Numbered from the stretch's first letter, positions 11,930-20,826 are shown. The stretch is 35,606 nt of DNA from Prevotella sp. (GCA_024692385.1 JAILMS010000063.1:1-35606); one strand, 5' to 3'. The notes: a model not told the origin generated them from the sequence alone. Numbers and translations: made by a program.

Positions 11930-14900
11930 TTAGAATTCGACGTTCAGACCAAATACGATCTTCTTAGAAGTTGGATAGCTACCCTTGTCAATACCCATAC
12001 CAGTGGTTGAGTTGGCACTGGCTTCAGGATCGAAACCTGGATAACTTGAGAAGGTGAAGTAGTCGTCAAGTGACGCATAGATACGAGCATGATTGATGGC
12101 CACCTTCTTCAGCAAGCTCTTCGGCAGCGTATATCCCAGTTGAATCTGCTTAATCTTGAAGTAGCTGCCGTCATAGACCAACGCACTTGAGATAGCGTAT
12201 TTGTCCATGTCATTAGCTCCTGCACGAGGCTTGTCGCCAGTTTTGTTGGTTGGTGTCCAGCGGTTGTCGTAGAATACTTCTTTCAGTCTGTTCGATGTAG
12301 TATAGTCAGGACGGTTGATACAGTTAAAGATGTCGTTACCATGTGAACCTGTGCCGAATACGGTGAGGTCGAAGCCTTTGTATGCTGCAGTCAGTGTGAT
12401 ACCATAGGTAAAGTCGGGGATGGCGTCGCCAATGTTGGTCAGGTCACCGTCAGAGATTTTGCCGTCACCATCCAGATCTTTGAAGAGAGGATTACCCGTC
12501 TCTGGGTCAATCTTGTCAAATTCATAGCCACGGAAGTAATAAACGGGATAGCCCTGTTCGAACCATGTCACGGTATAGGTGTGGAAAGTGCTACCTGCTA
12601 CACGAGTAATTGACGGATCAATATAGGTTACCTCATTCTTCAGCGTAGAGAGGTTTGCACGAATGCTGTAGTTAAAGTCACCGATGAGGTCGCGCCAACC
12701 CAACTCAAACTCAAAGCCTTTGTTTTCCACATTTCCTGCATTGATAGGTGATGTAGCGCCACCGATGATTAGTGATGGGGTGGTGTTCCATACCAGCAGA
12801 TCCTTGGTTTTCTTGGTGAAGTAGTCAATGCCAAAGGTCATGCGGCCACCGAAGAGAATACCGTCGAATCCGAAGTTCAGCTGTTCTGAGGTCTCCCATT
12901 TCAGTTCGTCGTTACCCATCGTTGAAGGAGCGGCAGCCTGCGTGTAGTTGATGCCTGAGGTAAAGGGATAAAGTCCGCCCTGAGCCATGTCAGTGCTGTA
13001 GCTGTATCCGCTCAGTGCCGAGAGACTACCGTTCTGTCCCCAGCTGGCACGGAACTTCAAGCTATCGAACCATTTCTTCAGTGGCTGGAAGAACTTCTCC
13101 TCACTGATTGTCCAACCAGCAGATACTGCGGGGAAGTAGCCCCAACGTGTCTTTTTTGAGAGCTTTGAGAGGTCAGCGGCATCAGCGCGCAGAGAAGCCT
13201 GCAACAGATAACGGCCCAGATAGTCGTAACTCAGACGTCCGAAGTATGAATATTTTGTGTTGTCAACAGTCTCACCGCTTACAGACTTCACTGCTGATGC
13301 GTTAGCATAATTCAGATAGTAGAACAGTGGATCGTTCTTGGTGATGGCATCTTCACCTTCTGCATGTGACAGAGAACCACCGACATTGTTGTTTGATGAT
13401 TTCTGGAATGACATACCTACCATACCCGTTACGGTGTGCTTGCCGAACTGACGCATATAGTTGGCAAAGTTCTCCCACTGGTAATAGATTGAGGTTGATG
13501 AGGTGCTGTTCAGGTCCACATATTCACCATGTTGCTTAGAGTTGCCATAGAAGGGCAGAGAAGTGCTGGTCAGGTGTGTGCCTCCCAGACGATAGCCAAA
13601 ACGTGATGTCATGGTCAGACCCTTAATAGGAGTGAAGTCACCATAGACAGAACCACTGATATTGAAACCTTCCGTTTTTGTCAGGTTGTTGTCGCGCATA
13701 ACCAGTGGGTTGTACTGCTCGCCGACATAGAACATAGAAGCACCATAGTAGTTTCCGTCACCATCAGGTGAAAGAACGCAACCGTTATTTTGGGCGTTTA
13801 GCATGTGATAGGGCAGGTTGGTTTGAGAATAACTCTCTGCAGTCAGAGGGTCTAGCATCAGTACAGCGGTCAGCAGTGAGCCATATTCACTGTTGCTTGA
13901 TACCTGACGCACGTCGTATTTCTCCACCTGGTTGGTAGTACCCACCTTCAGCCAGTCCTTGATTTTGTATTCACCGTTGATGGTGGCAGTGAGACGCTTG
14001 TATTTATCAGCGTCTCCCTTTACGATACCATTATTATTCAGGTACGCGAGCGAGAGGTAGTAGTTGCCTCGGTCATTACCACCTGTGAAAGACAGTGCAT
14101 GCTTCATCATGTGACCGTGATTGAAGACCACGTCTGTCCAAGAGGTATTGGTCACGCCGTCCCAGTTCTTCAACAGATAATCCTTTGAGTAGATACCACC
14201 CTCGTCCATGTAGTTGATATACTCCTCAGCATTCAGCAATTTAGGTACGCGTGCCAGAGTTTCATCTGTATACATGAAGTCGTAGGTAATCTTACCTTCT
14301 CCAGCCTTACCCTTCTTTGTGGTAATCAGTACAACACCATTACCGGCTTCAGCACCGTAGATAGCAGCTGAAGCAGCATCCTTCAGGATTTCCATAGAGG
14401 AGATGACGCTGGGGTCCAAACCACTGATGTCGCTCATGCGCACACCATCTACAACGTATAGAGGGTCAGAGCTTACATTTGAGCTGTAACCGCGAATACG
14501 CACCGTGGGCGAACTGCCTGGAGCAGCTGAAGAAGAGATGATTTGTACACCAGAGGTCTTACCCTGCAGTGCCTGCTGAGCGTTGGAAATGGTACGGTTC
14601 TCCATATCCTCAGGTTTTACCTGCGAGATTGCACCCGTCACACTGCTCTTCTTCTGAACACCGTAACCCACGACGACCACTTCATCCAGTACCTTGTTGT
14701 CTGGTTGCATCTTGACCGTCATACCGTTCTTAGCAGCTACTTCTTGTGTTGTGTAGCCTACAAAAGAAATTACGATAGTTTTTCCAGTTTTTACATTAAT
14801 GGTAAAGTTACCGTCTAAGTCTGTGATTGTTGCATTTTTGGCATCTTCCTTGTCGTAAACGGTAGCACCAATGACAGGTTCGCCAGTCTCGTCAATCACT

Positions 14901-14980
14901 GAGCCCTTAATTTTTTGGGCGAAAGATGTTGCTGACATGAATAGTGTCATTAACATCAAGAGAAAACAGCTTTTTTTCAT
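11930..14980 (-). CDS. susC: SusC/RagA-family TonB-dependent outer-membrane glycan transporter
   Basis: The 1016-residue protein has a signal peptide (ending SATSFAQ) and a carboxypeptidase-regulatory-like domain at about residues 24-100 (GSVIDETGEPVIGATVYDK, ITDLDGNFTINV). Next come a TonB-box-like LDEVVVVGYG near residue 100, a plug domain (NAQQALQGKTSGVQI, VRIRGYSS, DPLYVVDGVRM, SMEILKDAASAAIYGAEAGNGVVLITTKKG), and a long beta-barrel ending in a terminal Phe (FGLNVEF). It imports oligosaccharides across the outer membrane using TonB energy. It is the first gene of the PUL transcript, with a TACCTTTG -7 box 48 bases upstream and a divergent HTCS regulator. Length is normal for the family. 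Confidence 0.96.
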   Translation of the reverse strand: MKKSCFLLMLMTLFMSATSFAQKIKGSVIDETGEPVIGATVYDKEDAKNATITDLDGNFTINVKTGKTIVISFVGYTTQEVAAKNGMTVKMQPDNKVLDEVVVVGYGVQKKSSVTGAISQVKPEDMENRTISNAQQALQGKTSGVQIISSSAAPGSSPTVRIRGYSSNVSSDPLYVVDGVRMSDISGLDPSVISSMEILKDAASAAIYGAEAGNGVVLITTKKGKAGEGKITYDFMYTDETLARVPKLLNAEEYINYMDEGGIYSKDYLLKNWDGVTNTSWTDVVFNHGHMMKHALSFTGGNDRGNYYLSLAYLNNNGIVKGDADKYKRLTATINGEYKIKDWLKVGTTNQVEKYDVRQVSSNSEYGSLLTAVLMLDPLTAESYSQTNLPYHMLNAQNNGCVLSPDGDGNYYGASMFYVGEQYNPLVMRDNNLTKTEGFNISGSVYGDFTPIKGLTMTSRFGYRLGGTHLTSTSLPFYGNSKQHGEYVDLNSTSSTSIYYQWENFANYMRQFGKHTVTGMVGMSFQKSSNNNVGGSLSHAEGEDAITKNDPLFYYLNYANASAVKSVSGETVDNTKYSYFGRLSYDYLGRYLLQASLRADAADLSKLSKKTRWGYFPAVSAGWTISEEKFFQPLKKWFDSLKFRASWGQNGSLSALSGYSYSTDMAQGGLYPFTSGINYTQAAAPSTMGNDELKWETSEQLNFGFDGILFGGRMTFGIDYFTKKTKDLLVWNTTPSLIIGGATSPINAGNVENKGFEFELGWRDLIGDFNYSIRANLSTLKNEVTYIDPSITRVAGSTFHTYTVTWFEQGYPVYYFRGYEFDKIDPETGNPLFKDLDGDGKISDGDLTNIGDAIPDFTYGITLTAAYKGFDLTVFGTGSHGNDIFNCINRPDYTTSNRLKEVFYDNRWTPTNKTGDKPRAGANDMDKYAISSALVYDGSYFKIKQIQLGYTLPKSLLKKVAINHARIYASLDDYFTFSSYPGFDPEASANSTTGMGIDKGSYPTSKKIVFGLNVEF

Positions 14981-15027
14981 TGATTTTGGTTTTGGGTTAT
15001 TATTATGTAGTATTATGTTTTCGGCCG

Positions 15028-15035
15028 CAAAGGTA
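15028..15035 (-). promoter_or_regulatory. susC promoter -7 box
   Basis: The minus strand reads TACCTTTG, a full match to the Bacteroidetes -7 consensus TAnnTTTG, 48 bases before the susC ATG. No TTTG is seen at the -33 spacing, as expected for a promoter that needs an activator such as the divergent HTCS. Confidence 0.6.
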
Positions 15036-15111
15036 CATTAAATAAAATAAGGTAGTTTTCATGAGCGTCCATTTCATTTTCTGCTGTGTTCAAATCGCTT
15101 ACGTTTCTTTT

Positions 15112-15145
15112 TGATTTGTTCAAAAACTGTCTGATTCGTTCAAAA
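15112..15145. promoter_or_regulatory. direct repeats, candidate HTCS operator
   Basis: Two copies of TGATtGTTCAAAA-type sequence, TGATTTGTTCAAAA (15112-15125) and TGATTCGTTCAAAA (15132-15145), lie exactly 20 bases apart (two helix turns) with one mismatch. A third GTTCAAA core sits at 15088-15094. They lie in the 230-base gap between the HTCS gene and susC, upstream of both -7 boxes. AraC-type DNA-binding domains like the HTCS C-terminus commonly bind pairs of direct repeats spaced by whole helix turns. Binding is inferred. Confidence 0.5.
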
Positions 15146-15182
15146 TATGCTGGAAATCTCCTGCTGCTTTCATTATTTTTCG

Positions 15183-15190
15183 TATCTTTG
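15183..15190 (+). promoter_or_regulatory. HTCS gene promoter -7 box
   Basis: TATCTTTG matches TAnnTTTG and lies 20 bases before the HTCS ATG, giving a very short leader. No clear -33 TTTG is visible at the usual distance. Confidence 0.5.
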
Positions 15191-15210
15191 TGGACAAATA
15201 ACGATAATAT

Positions 15211-18200
15211 ATGCCAAAACAAAATCGATGGGCTCTTTTGTCGGTTGCGGTGATACTGACATTTTTGCTGGCTGCATGTCGGCAGACAGAGATGCCGCCT
15301 CAACTCGACAAGGATGAGGAACATAATCTGGTGATTGCACAGGAGTTATCTAACAGTCGTGTGCAAAGCATCGAAGAGGATGCCACGGGACAGTTGTGGA
15401 TAGCAACCTTCCGTGGACTCAATCGCTATGATGGTCATGAATACCACCAATATTTCTGTACGGGCGACCCTTTAGGTCTGCCTGACAATAATGTGCAAAG
15501 TCTGCTTTGTGATAAGCGTGGTCGCCTTTGGGTGGCTACTGTCAATGGCGTATGCCGCTATACGAAGATGGACAACTTTGAGCGTATTCCTATGAAGTCA
15601 GACAATTTGAATGCCCGCAAATTGTTGATGGATAGCAAGGGACGTGTCTTCGTATATAATGGTACGGAGTTGATGATGTATGATGAGGCTCAGCAAGTGT
15701 TTGTTACCAAGCTTACCCGTAAGCTGACCAACCTATCGTGGGGCGACTGCTTCATCGATGGCTCTGATGCCATCCTTATTATTGGTCCGCAAGACATGCA
15801 GATTTATAGCAGTGACGACTTCAAACTGAAGAAAGAGGGTGGTATAGAAGATAATAGGTGCTACTATTTCGAGCTGCTTTCCAACGACCTGCTGGTGGCA
15901 TCGGGCAATGGTATACTGATTATCTATGACGTCAAGTCGCACCAACCCATTCCGCTCAGTCACGATATGCAAGAGCGACTCACGTCTCACGGCAGTGTGA
16001 TACAGGCGGCTTGTCTGCTGGAGAACAATAGCATTCTGCTGAGCACGTCGCATAATGGACTCTTTGAGCTAAACCTGCTGACACAAACCTTGCATGGTGA
16101 GGGCGATGCAGGTTTCTCGATACCTGCTCCCGATGCCTACGTTACCAAGATTTTCCAGGATTCACGAAAGAATATCTGGTTCGGTACCTATGACAAAGGA
16201 CTTTTTGCCGACTATTATTATAAGGAGAAGTTTGGTGGTAGCAATAGCTATCTGAATCGTGTGATAGACAACTCCTCAGTATTCGCTGTGGCGATAGACC
16301 AGCAGGAGAACCTATGGATCTCGACGATGAGAAAAGGTGTCTTTGTCTATCACTCCAAGACGCATCAGGCTGAGCATATAGTGATAGAGGGGTTGCCAGC
16401 TGGCGAGAAGAAGAATGCCGTAACCCACATTTTCTGCGACCGTGACGGACTGTTGTGGCTCTCCACTACTAACATCGTAATGAAGTGTCGATATGAAGGC
16501 GGACGCCTCAATATCTTAGGCCAGTGGCCTGTGCCGATGACAATGGATTTCGAACAGGCCGACGATGGTACAGTATGGGCTTCTTCGGGCTCTTCCTATA
16601 TCTTTGGCTTCCGTCCTGGCGCTGCCGAGCCAAAAGCTAAGCAGGCCTTCAATGTTGACTTTACCTTTATCCCTTCATTGTTGAAGTTGAACGATGGCTC
16701 GATGCTGATTTCCGCTTTCTTTCAGAACGTCATGAAGATGAATACGAAGACGGGCAAGATGAGCCAATTGGAGATTCCTGATATGCAGCAATGTATCCGT
16801 CGTAGTGTGTATATCCCTACCGATATGCTGCAAGACTCAGATGGCGATGTGTGGATAGGTACGGTGAGCAACGGCTTGTTGCGCTATAATCCCAAGACCA
16901 ATAGCATGACGCGTATTGCCGGTCTCTCCTGCTCTGATGTGGGCAGTATTGAGGAAGACCGTCAAGGCAACCTCTGGATAAGTACGATGAAGGGTCTTAA
17001 CCGATTAGATCGCAAGACGGGGCGCATCACGTCGCTTTATAAGGCCGACGGTATTGGCAGCGATGAGTTCTGCGACCGTGCTTCCTGTCAGTTGCCCAAT
17101 GGCAGCTTGGTATTTGGTGGCACTGACGGTATCACGATGTTTAATCCTGCCGATATCGACACGCTGGGAAGCCAGCATATTATGTTCTGCGACCTGAAGA
17201 TACACAACCAACTGGTGAAACCCAGTAAGGATGGACCTATAGAGGCGATGCTCGACAGCTGTACGGAGGTAAGACTGAGACACGATGAGAATAGCTTTAG
17301 CATCTCGTTTACAGCCCTCGACTATGGAGAGTATGAGCGCGTACACTATTATTATATGATGGATGGCTTTGACAATGACTGGACAGATGCTGTCAATGGT
17401 CATGTTGCCAGCTATGCCAACCTGCCCGCAGGTCATTATACCTTCCGAGTGCGTACAGCCGACAATGCAGGTAATGATACCGGCAATGAAGAGCGTACAC
17501 TCAGCATTACCGTAGAGCCTGCTCCCTCCAATTCGTGGTGGGCCTGGCTTATCTATCTGACTTTGGCAGCAGTGCTGGGTGCTTATCTCTATCACAATGC
17601 CAAGCGTGTGGTCAAGGCTCGCCGTGCTGCTCGTAAGGCACAGATGGAGAAAGAGCAGGAACAGCGCACTAATCAGATGAATATGAGCTTTTTTGCCAAT
17701 ATCGCTCATGAGTTCCGCACACCTCTTACTATGATAGCCGGTCCCGTTGGTCAGCTGGCTAAGAGTGAGAGCCTCGACAGTGCCGACCGTAACTTGCTGA
17801 CCATTGCCCAGCGCAGCATCCAGCGCATGTTCAAACTGGTTAACCAGCTGATGGACTTCAATAAGTTGGAGAATGATACCCTTCGACTGAGTGTAGAACA
17901 GTTTGATGTGGTGAAGCTGATGAATGAAATCTGCGACACCTTTGAGTTTAATGCCCGTGAGAAGGGTGTAACGCTGAACCGCTATGGCATGGAAGATCAA
18001 CTCCTGGCATGGACGGATGGCGACAAATTGGAGAAGATTCTTTCTAATCTACTCTCCAATGCCTTGAAGTTCACTCCCAGCGGTGGCAAGATTGATGTGA
18101 GTCTCGACGTGGTTGGCGATGCGGTGAAGGTCTGCGTGGCCGATACAGGTAAAGGTATTCCTGAGAACCAGTTGGAGAACATTTTCAAGCGCTATTATCA

Positions 18201-19257
18201 GCTCGACAACCAGACCAAGGCCTTTAAGAACTGGGGTACGGGCATCGGTCTCTACTACTCGCGTCGCTTGGCAGAGCTGCATCACGGCTCGCTCACGGCA
18301 GGCAACCGCACGGAAGGTCAGGGCGCTGTGTTTACCTATGTCTATCCTATGAATGAAGAGGCCTATACCCCTGCTGAGCACACTCAACTGGAGATAGATG
18401 GCGGAGTAGAAAAGGTATATGATTTCGTTGCCTCAGCTGAGTCACAAGGAGACTCTCTTGCTGCTGTAACTGCTAATCAAGATGCCAGTGAGCAGGCCGC
18501 CAATCGTCCTACCATCCTTGTCGTCGATGACGATACGGAAATCATCAACTATATGCGTATCCTCTTTGCCCACGACTATCGTCTCATTACCTGTCTGGAT
18601 GCTGACACAGCACTCGACGAGATGCGTGCCGAAGAACCAAACCTGGTACTGAGCGATGTCGCCATGCCAGGCAAGGATGGCTATCAGCTCTGTCAGGAAA
18701 TCAAGCAGGATATCCAGCTCAGCCACATCCCTGTTATCCTTGTTACCGCCAAGGTGACGGCAGAGAATCAGGTAGAAGGTCTTAGCGTGGGGGCCGACGC
18801 TTATGTCACCAAACCCTTTGAACCTAAGGTGCTCTCCGCGCTAATCCAGTCACAGCTGAAAAACCGTGAGCGTGTCCGTAAGATTCTTACAAAGTCGACC
18901 ACTACCGATGAGGAAGATGTAGAGAATGTACTCTCTGAACAAGACAAGCACTTCATGGAGGAGCTCTACAAGTTGATGGAGGAAGAACTCTCTAATGCGG
19001 AACTCGACGTAACGCGCATCACCAAGATGCTCTATATCTCGCGGACCAAACTATACTATAAGATTAAGGGATTGACGGGCGAGACGCCAGGCAACTTCTT
19101 CCGCACCTATAAGCTTAACCGTGCAGCTGAACTCCTGAAGAGTGGTAAGTTTACCATTGCAGAGATTACCGATAAGACGGGCTTCAGCACGCCCAGCCAC
19201 TTCTCTGTAGTCTTTAAGAAGCACTTCGGTGTAACCCCTTCAGAATACAAGGGATAA
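15211..19257 (+). CDS. hybrid two-component system sensor/regulator (HTCS) of the PUL
   Basis: The 1348-residue protein fuses sensor, kinase, receiver and DNA-binding parts. The N-terminus is hydrophobic and ends in a lipobox-like LLAAC (Cys23). Many Reg_prop beta-propeller repeats follow (about residues 40-690; for example QSIEEDATGQLWIATFRGLNRYDG), then a Y_Y_Y domain (about 695-770) and one membrane helix (WWAWLIYLTLAAVLGAYLY, about 775-795). HisKA has His833 in NIAHEFRTPLT. HATPase_c has NLLSNALKFTP, ADTGKGIP and GTGIGL. The receiver domain has phospho-acceptor Asp1149 in LSDVAMPG. The last 100 residues are an AraC-type HTH (LKSGKFTIAEITDKTGFSTP). It presumably senses a periplasmic oligosaccharide and activates the divergent susC operon. 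All catalytic motifs are intact. Confidence 0.96.
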   Translation: MPKQNRWALLSVAVILTFLLAACRQTEMPPQLDKDEEHNLVIAQELSNSRVQSIEEDATGQLWIATFRGLNRYDGHEYHQYFCTGDPLGLPDNNVQSLLCDKRGRLWVATVNGVCRYTKMDNFERIPMKSDNLNARKLLMDSKGRVFVYNGTELMMYDEAQQVFVTKLTRKLTNLSWGDCFIDGSDAILIIGPQDMQIYSSDDFKLKKEGGIEDNRCYYFELLSNDLLVASGNGILIIYDVKSHQPIPLSHDMQERLTSHGSVIQAACLLENNSILLSTSHNGLFELNLLTQTLHGEGDAGFSIPAPDAYVTKIFQDSRKNIWFGTYDKGLFADYYYKEKFGGSNSYLNRVIDNSSVFAVAIDQQENLWISTMRKGVFVYHSKTHQAEHIVIEGLPAGEKKNAVTHIFCDRDGLLWLSTTNIVMKCRYEGGRLNILGQWPVPMTMDFEQADDGTVWASSGSSYIFGFRPGAAEPKAKQAFNVDFTFIPSLLKLNDGSMLISAFFQNVMKMNTKTGKMSQLEIPDMQQCIRRSVYIPTDMLQDSDGDVWIGTVSNGLLRYNPKTNSMTRIAGLSCSDVGSIEEDRQGNLWISTMKGLNRLDRKTGRITSLYKADGIGSDEFCDRASCQLPNGSLVFGGTDGITMFNPADIDTLGSQHIMFCDLKIHNQLVKPSKDGPIEAMLDSCTEVRLRHDENSFSISFTALDYGEYERVHYYYMMDGFDNDWTDAVNGHVASYANLPAGHYTFRVRTADNAGNDTGNEERTLSITVEPAPSNSWWAWLIYLTLAAVLGAYLYHNAKRVVKARRAARKAQMEKEQEQRTNQMNMSFFANIAHEFRTPLTMIAGPVGQLAKSESLDSADRNLLTIAQRSIQRMFKLVNQLMDFNKLENDTLRLSVEQFDVVKLMNEICDTFEFNAREKGVTLNRYGMEDQLLAWTDGDKLEKILSNLLSNALKFTPSGGKIDVSLDVVGDAVKVCVADTGKGIPENQLENIFKRYYQLDNQTKAFKNWGTGIGLYYSRRLAELHHGSLTAGNRTEGQGAVFTYVYPMNEEAYTPAEHTQLEIDGGVEKVYDFVASAESQGDSLAAVTANQDASEQAANRPTILVVDDDTEIINYMRILFAHDYRLITCLDADTALDEMRAEEPNLVLSDVAMPGKDGYQLCQEIKQDIQLSHIPVILVTAKVTAENQVEGLSVGADAYVTKPFEPKVLSALIQSQLKNRERVRKILTKSTTTDEEDVENVLSEQDKHFMEELYKLMEEELSNAELDVTRITKMLYISRTKLYYKIKGLTGETPGNFFRTYKLNRAAELLKSGKFTIAEITDKTGFSTPSHFSVVFKKHFGVTPSEYKG

Positions 19258-19285
19258 CTGGTTATTTCTACAGCTGATACGGCGC

Positions 19286-19460
19286 TGGGACAGGCTGTCC
19301 TGTGCGTGGGATAGGCTAAGCCACGAGTGGGACAGCCATAGCCGTGAAAAAGTCGTACGGCTTTTTCAAAAGTGGTACGACTTTCTGAAAAGAGGTACCA
19401 CTTTCTGGTGGGAATAGCTATCTCGCTGCGGTATCAGTTACTCCCGTATGTGGGATAGCC
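19286..19460 (+). repeat. five dispersed GTGGGAtAGCC-like motifs
   Basis: Copies start at 19286 (TGGGACAGGC), 19306 (GTGGGATAGG), 19327 (GTGGGACAGCC), 19408 (GTGGGAATAGC) and 19450 (GTGGGATAGCC). Several are followed by complementary bases that make small hairpins, such as GGACAG-g-CTGTCC at the first copy and GTGG/CCAC at the last. Function unknown. Confidence 0.6.
19348..19407. repeat. three tandem 20-bp palindromic units
   Basis: The units are AAAAGTCGTACGGCTTTTTC, AAAAGTGGTACGACTTTCTG and AAAAGAGGTACCACTTTCTG, head to tail with no spacer. Each is an imperfect palindrome centred on GTAC with AAAGT/ACTTT-like arms. Mutations that differ between units are often matched in the other arm, which suggests the hairpin or dyad is what is kept. 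Confidence 0.75.
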
Positions 19461-19484
19461 ACTCTTTTTAGCATAAATAATGGT

Positions 19485-19507
19485 CGCGCACGGGTGTCCC
19501 GTGCGCG
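19485..19507. terminator. GC-rich hairpin, possible terminator after the HTCS gene
   Basis: A perfect 10-bp stem CGCGCACGGG/CCCGTGCGCG closes a 3-base loop. It lacks a proper T-run on either side, so intrinsic termination is doubtful. It could equally be one of the repeat elements of this gap. Confidence 0.35.
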
Positions 19508-19582
19508 CGAGTGTTTCAAAAAATCGCTTTCACTTTCACAATCCCCTATTTACAGGGCTTTCAAACCCCTTTCCCTGCTATT

Positions 19583-19634
19583 GACGTTTCACAAACGTTT
19601 CACACACAATTTTGTGAAAGCGATGTGAAACGTC
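19583..19634. repeat. nested inverted repeat with TTTCAC/GTGAAA arms
   Basis: The outer 10-bp stem GACGTTTCAC/GTGAAACGTC encloses an internal loop of 5 bases on each side. A 7-bp inner stem TTTCACA/TGTGAAA lies inside it. A competing partner TCGCTTTCAC at 19524-19533 can pair with GTGAAAGCGA at 19614-19623. This looks like selected secondary structure, either a structured RNA or a mobile palindrome. Two CCCTnATTTACAGGG elements (19543-19562, 19670-19690) flank it. Confidence 0.6.
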
Positions 19635-19783
19635 TGCGCCTCTTCGCGCCCGCAGGAAACGCCAGAGAACCCTTATTTACAGGGACTTTCCGTATCAGCT
19701 GTGAAGGTGAAAGCGTTTTTCTGAAACGCAGAGATGCGAGTCGATTCTTTTCTATTTATCCTTTCCTCCTGCCACAACAAATA

Positions 19784-19811
19784 ACAGGCTATGAACTAAT
19801 TCATAGCCTGT
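19784..19811 (-). terminator. probable terminator of pfkA
   Basis: A perfect 12-bp stem ACAGGCTATGAA/TTCATAGCCTGT has a 4-base loop and lies 38 bases past the pfkA stop. Only a weak T-rich tail (TATTTGTTG) follows on the minus strand. Confidence 0.6.
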
Positions 19812-19848
19812 AGAATAACCTTGATAGAAGGATTCAAGGAATGATGTC

Positions 19849-20826
19849 TTAGATGCTCAACTCGTTAAGTACCGTGATGAGGCGCTTGTCGAAGCGCTTA
19901 TCGGTACGGATGCACTCTGAGAAGGGCACATAGACAATGTTATTGTTGCGATAGCCCACCATGACGTTGCGCTGTCCTTGCTTGATAGCCTCGATGGCAC
20001 CAACACCCGTGCTGCTGGCAAGAATGCGGTCGCGCGCCGAGGGACTGCCGCCACGCTGCAGGTGACCAAGGATAGAGACACGCACGTCGAACTCAGGGAA
20101 CTCGTTTTTCACGCGCTCGGCATAGTAGAGAGCACCACACTTAGGACTCTCAGAGACGATGACGATACACGACTTCTTCGACTTACGGATACCACGAGCC
20201 ATGAAGGCTGCCAGCTGGTCGACGTCTGTTGTCTCCTCAGGAACGATAGCGGCCTCTGCACCGCAGGCGATGGCACAGTTCTGAGCCAGGAAGCCGGCAT
20301 CGCGTCCCATTACCTCAACAAAGAAGATGCGCTCGTGAGAGTTGGCAGTATCGCGGATGCGGTCCACACACTCCATAATGGTATTCATCGTGGTGTCGTA
20401 GCCGATGGTAGCATCAGTACCATAGAGGTCGTTGTCGATAGTGCCAGGCAGACCGATGACGGGGAAGTCGAACTCCACGCCAAAGTTCCAGGCACCAGTG
20501 AGCGAACCGTTACCACCAATCACTACCAGCGCGTCAATCTCCTCCTTCTTACACGTCTCGTAGGCCTTCTGCATACCCTCTGGCGTCATGAACTCCTTAG
20601 AGCGTGCCGTCTTTAGAATAGTACCACCACGAGTAATGATGCCGCTGACGTCCTCAGTTGTCAGCACCTTTATCTCGTCCTTGATGAGGCCGTCGTAACC
20701 ACGGTAGATACCCTTAATCGTGAAACCATTGCAAATACCAGCGCGTGTCACGGCACGGATAGCTGCGTTCATGCCGGGAGAGTCACCACCCGACGTCAGA
20801 ATACCTATTGTCTTAATTTTGCTCAT
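19849..20826 (-). CDS. pfkA: 6-phosphofructokinase
   Basis: The 325-residue protein is the cytosolic glycolytic enzyme that phosphorylates fructose 6-phosphate. Motifs are [14 protein letters not shown] near the N-terminus, GGNGSLTGA near residue 103, and [21 protein letters not shown] with the catalytic TIDND Asp. [11 protein letters not shown] and [15 protein letters not shown] follow. Gly at the GLPGTID position, not Lys, points to ATP rather than pyrophosphate as donor. In E. coli the corresponding nucleotide-site motif is GGDGS; here the Asp is Asn. The frame is open 44 codons upstream, but [14 protein letters not shown] is the family-like start, and it lies 38 bases after a good -7 box. 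Its first codons and leader are duplicated at the next gene. Confidence 0.93.
   Translation of the reverse strand: MSKIKTIGILTSGGDSPGMNAAIRAVTRAGICNGFTIKGIYRGYDGLIKDEIKVLTTEDVSGIITRGGTILKTARSKEFMTPEGMQKAYETCKKEEIDALVVIGGNGSLTGAWNFGVEFDFPVIGLPGTIDNDLYGTDATIGYDTTMNTIMECVDRIRDTANSHERIFFVEVMGRDAGFLAQNCAIACGAEAAIVPEETTDVDQLAAFMARGIRKSKKSCIVIVSESPKCGALYYAERVKNEFPEFDVRVSILGHLQRGGSPSARDRILASSTGVGAIEAIKQGQRNVMVGYRNNNIVYVPFSECIRTDKRFDKRLITVLNELSI

Larger units (their letters stand above)
19258..19848. other. 590-base gene-free region rich in short palindromic repeats
   Basis: No convincing gene lies here; the longest open frame (19511-19813, GTG start) has no recognisable domain. From left to right it holds GTGGGAtAGCC-like motifs (19286-19460) and three tandem 20-bp palindromic units (19348-19407). 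Then come a GC-rich hairpin (19485-19507), two copies of a CCCTnATTTACAGGG hairpin (19543-19562, 19670-19690), and a nested TTTCAC/GTGAAA hairpin (19583-19634). A terminator-like hairpin for pfkA lies at 19784-19811. The density of repeats is unlike any other gap in the window. Confidence 0.7.

Noticed and set aside
17005..18000. 331-codon open frame on the minus strand inside the HTCS gene
   Set aside because: The opposite strand encodes the Y_Y_Y, membrane and HisKA parts of the HTCS without a break; the frame is a codon-usage shadow.
19346..19407. Possible CRISPR array in the tandem 20-bp units
   Set aside because: The units are directly adjacent with no unique spacers, only three copies, and no cas genes nearby.
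19511..19813. 100-codon frame with GTG start in the repeat-rich gap
   Set aside because: It runs through inverted repeats and the pfkA terminator hairpin, has no domain or plausible start context, and is best explained as chance.
19978..20616. 212-codon open frame on the plus strand opposite pfkA
   Set aside because: pfkA motifs occupy the other strand throughout; no recognisable protein features in this frame.
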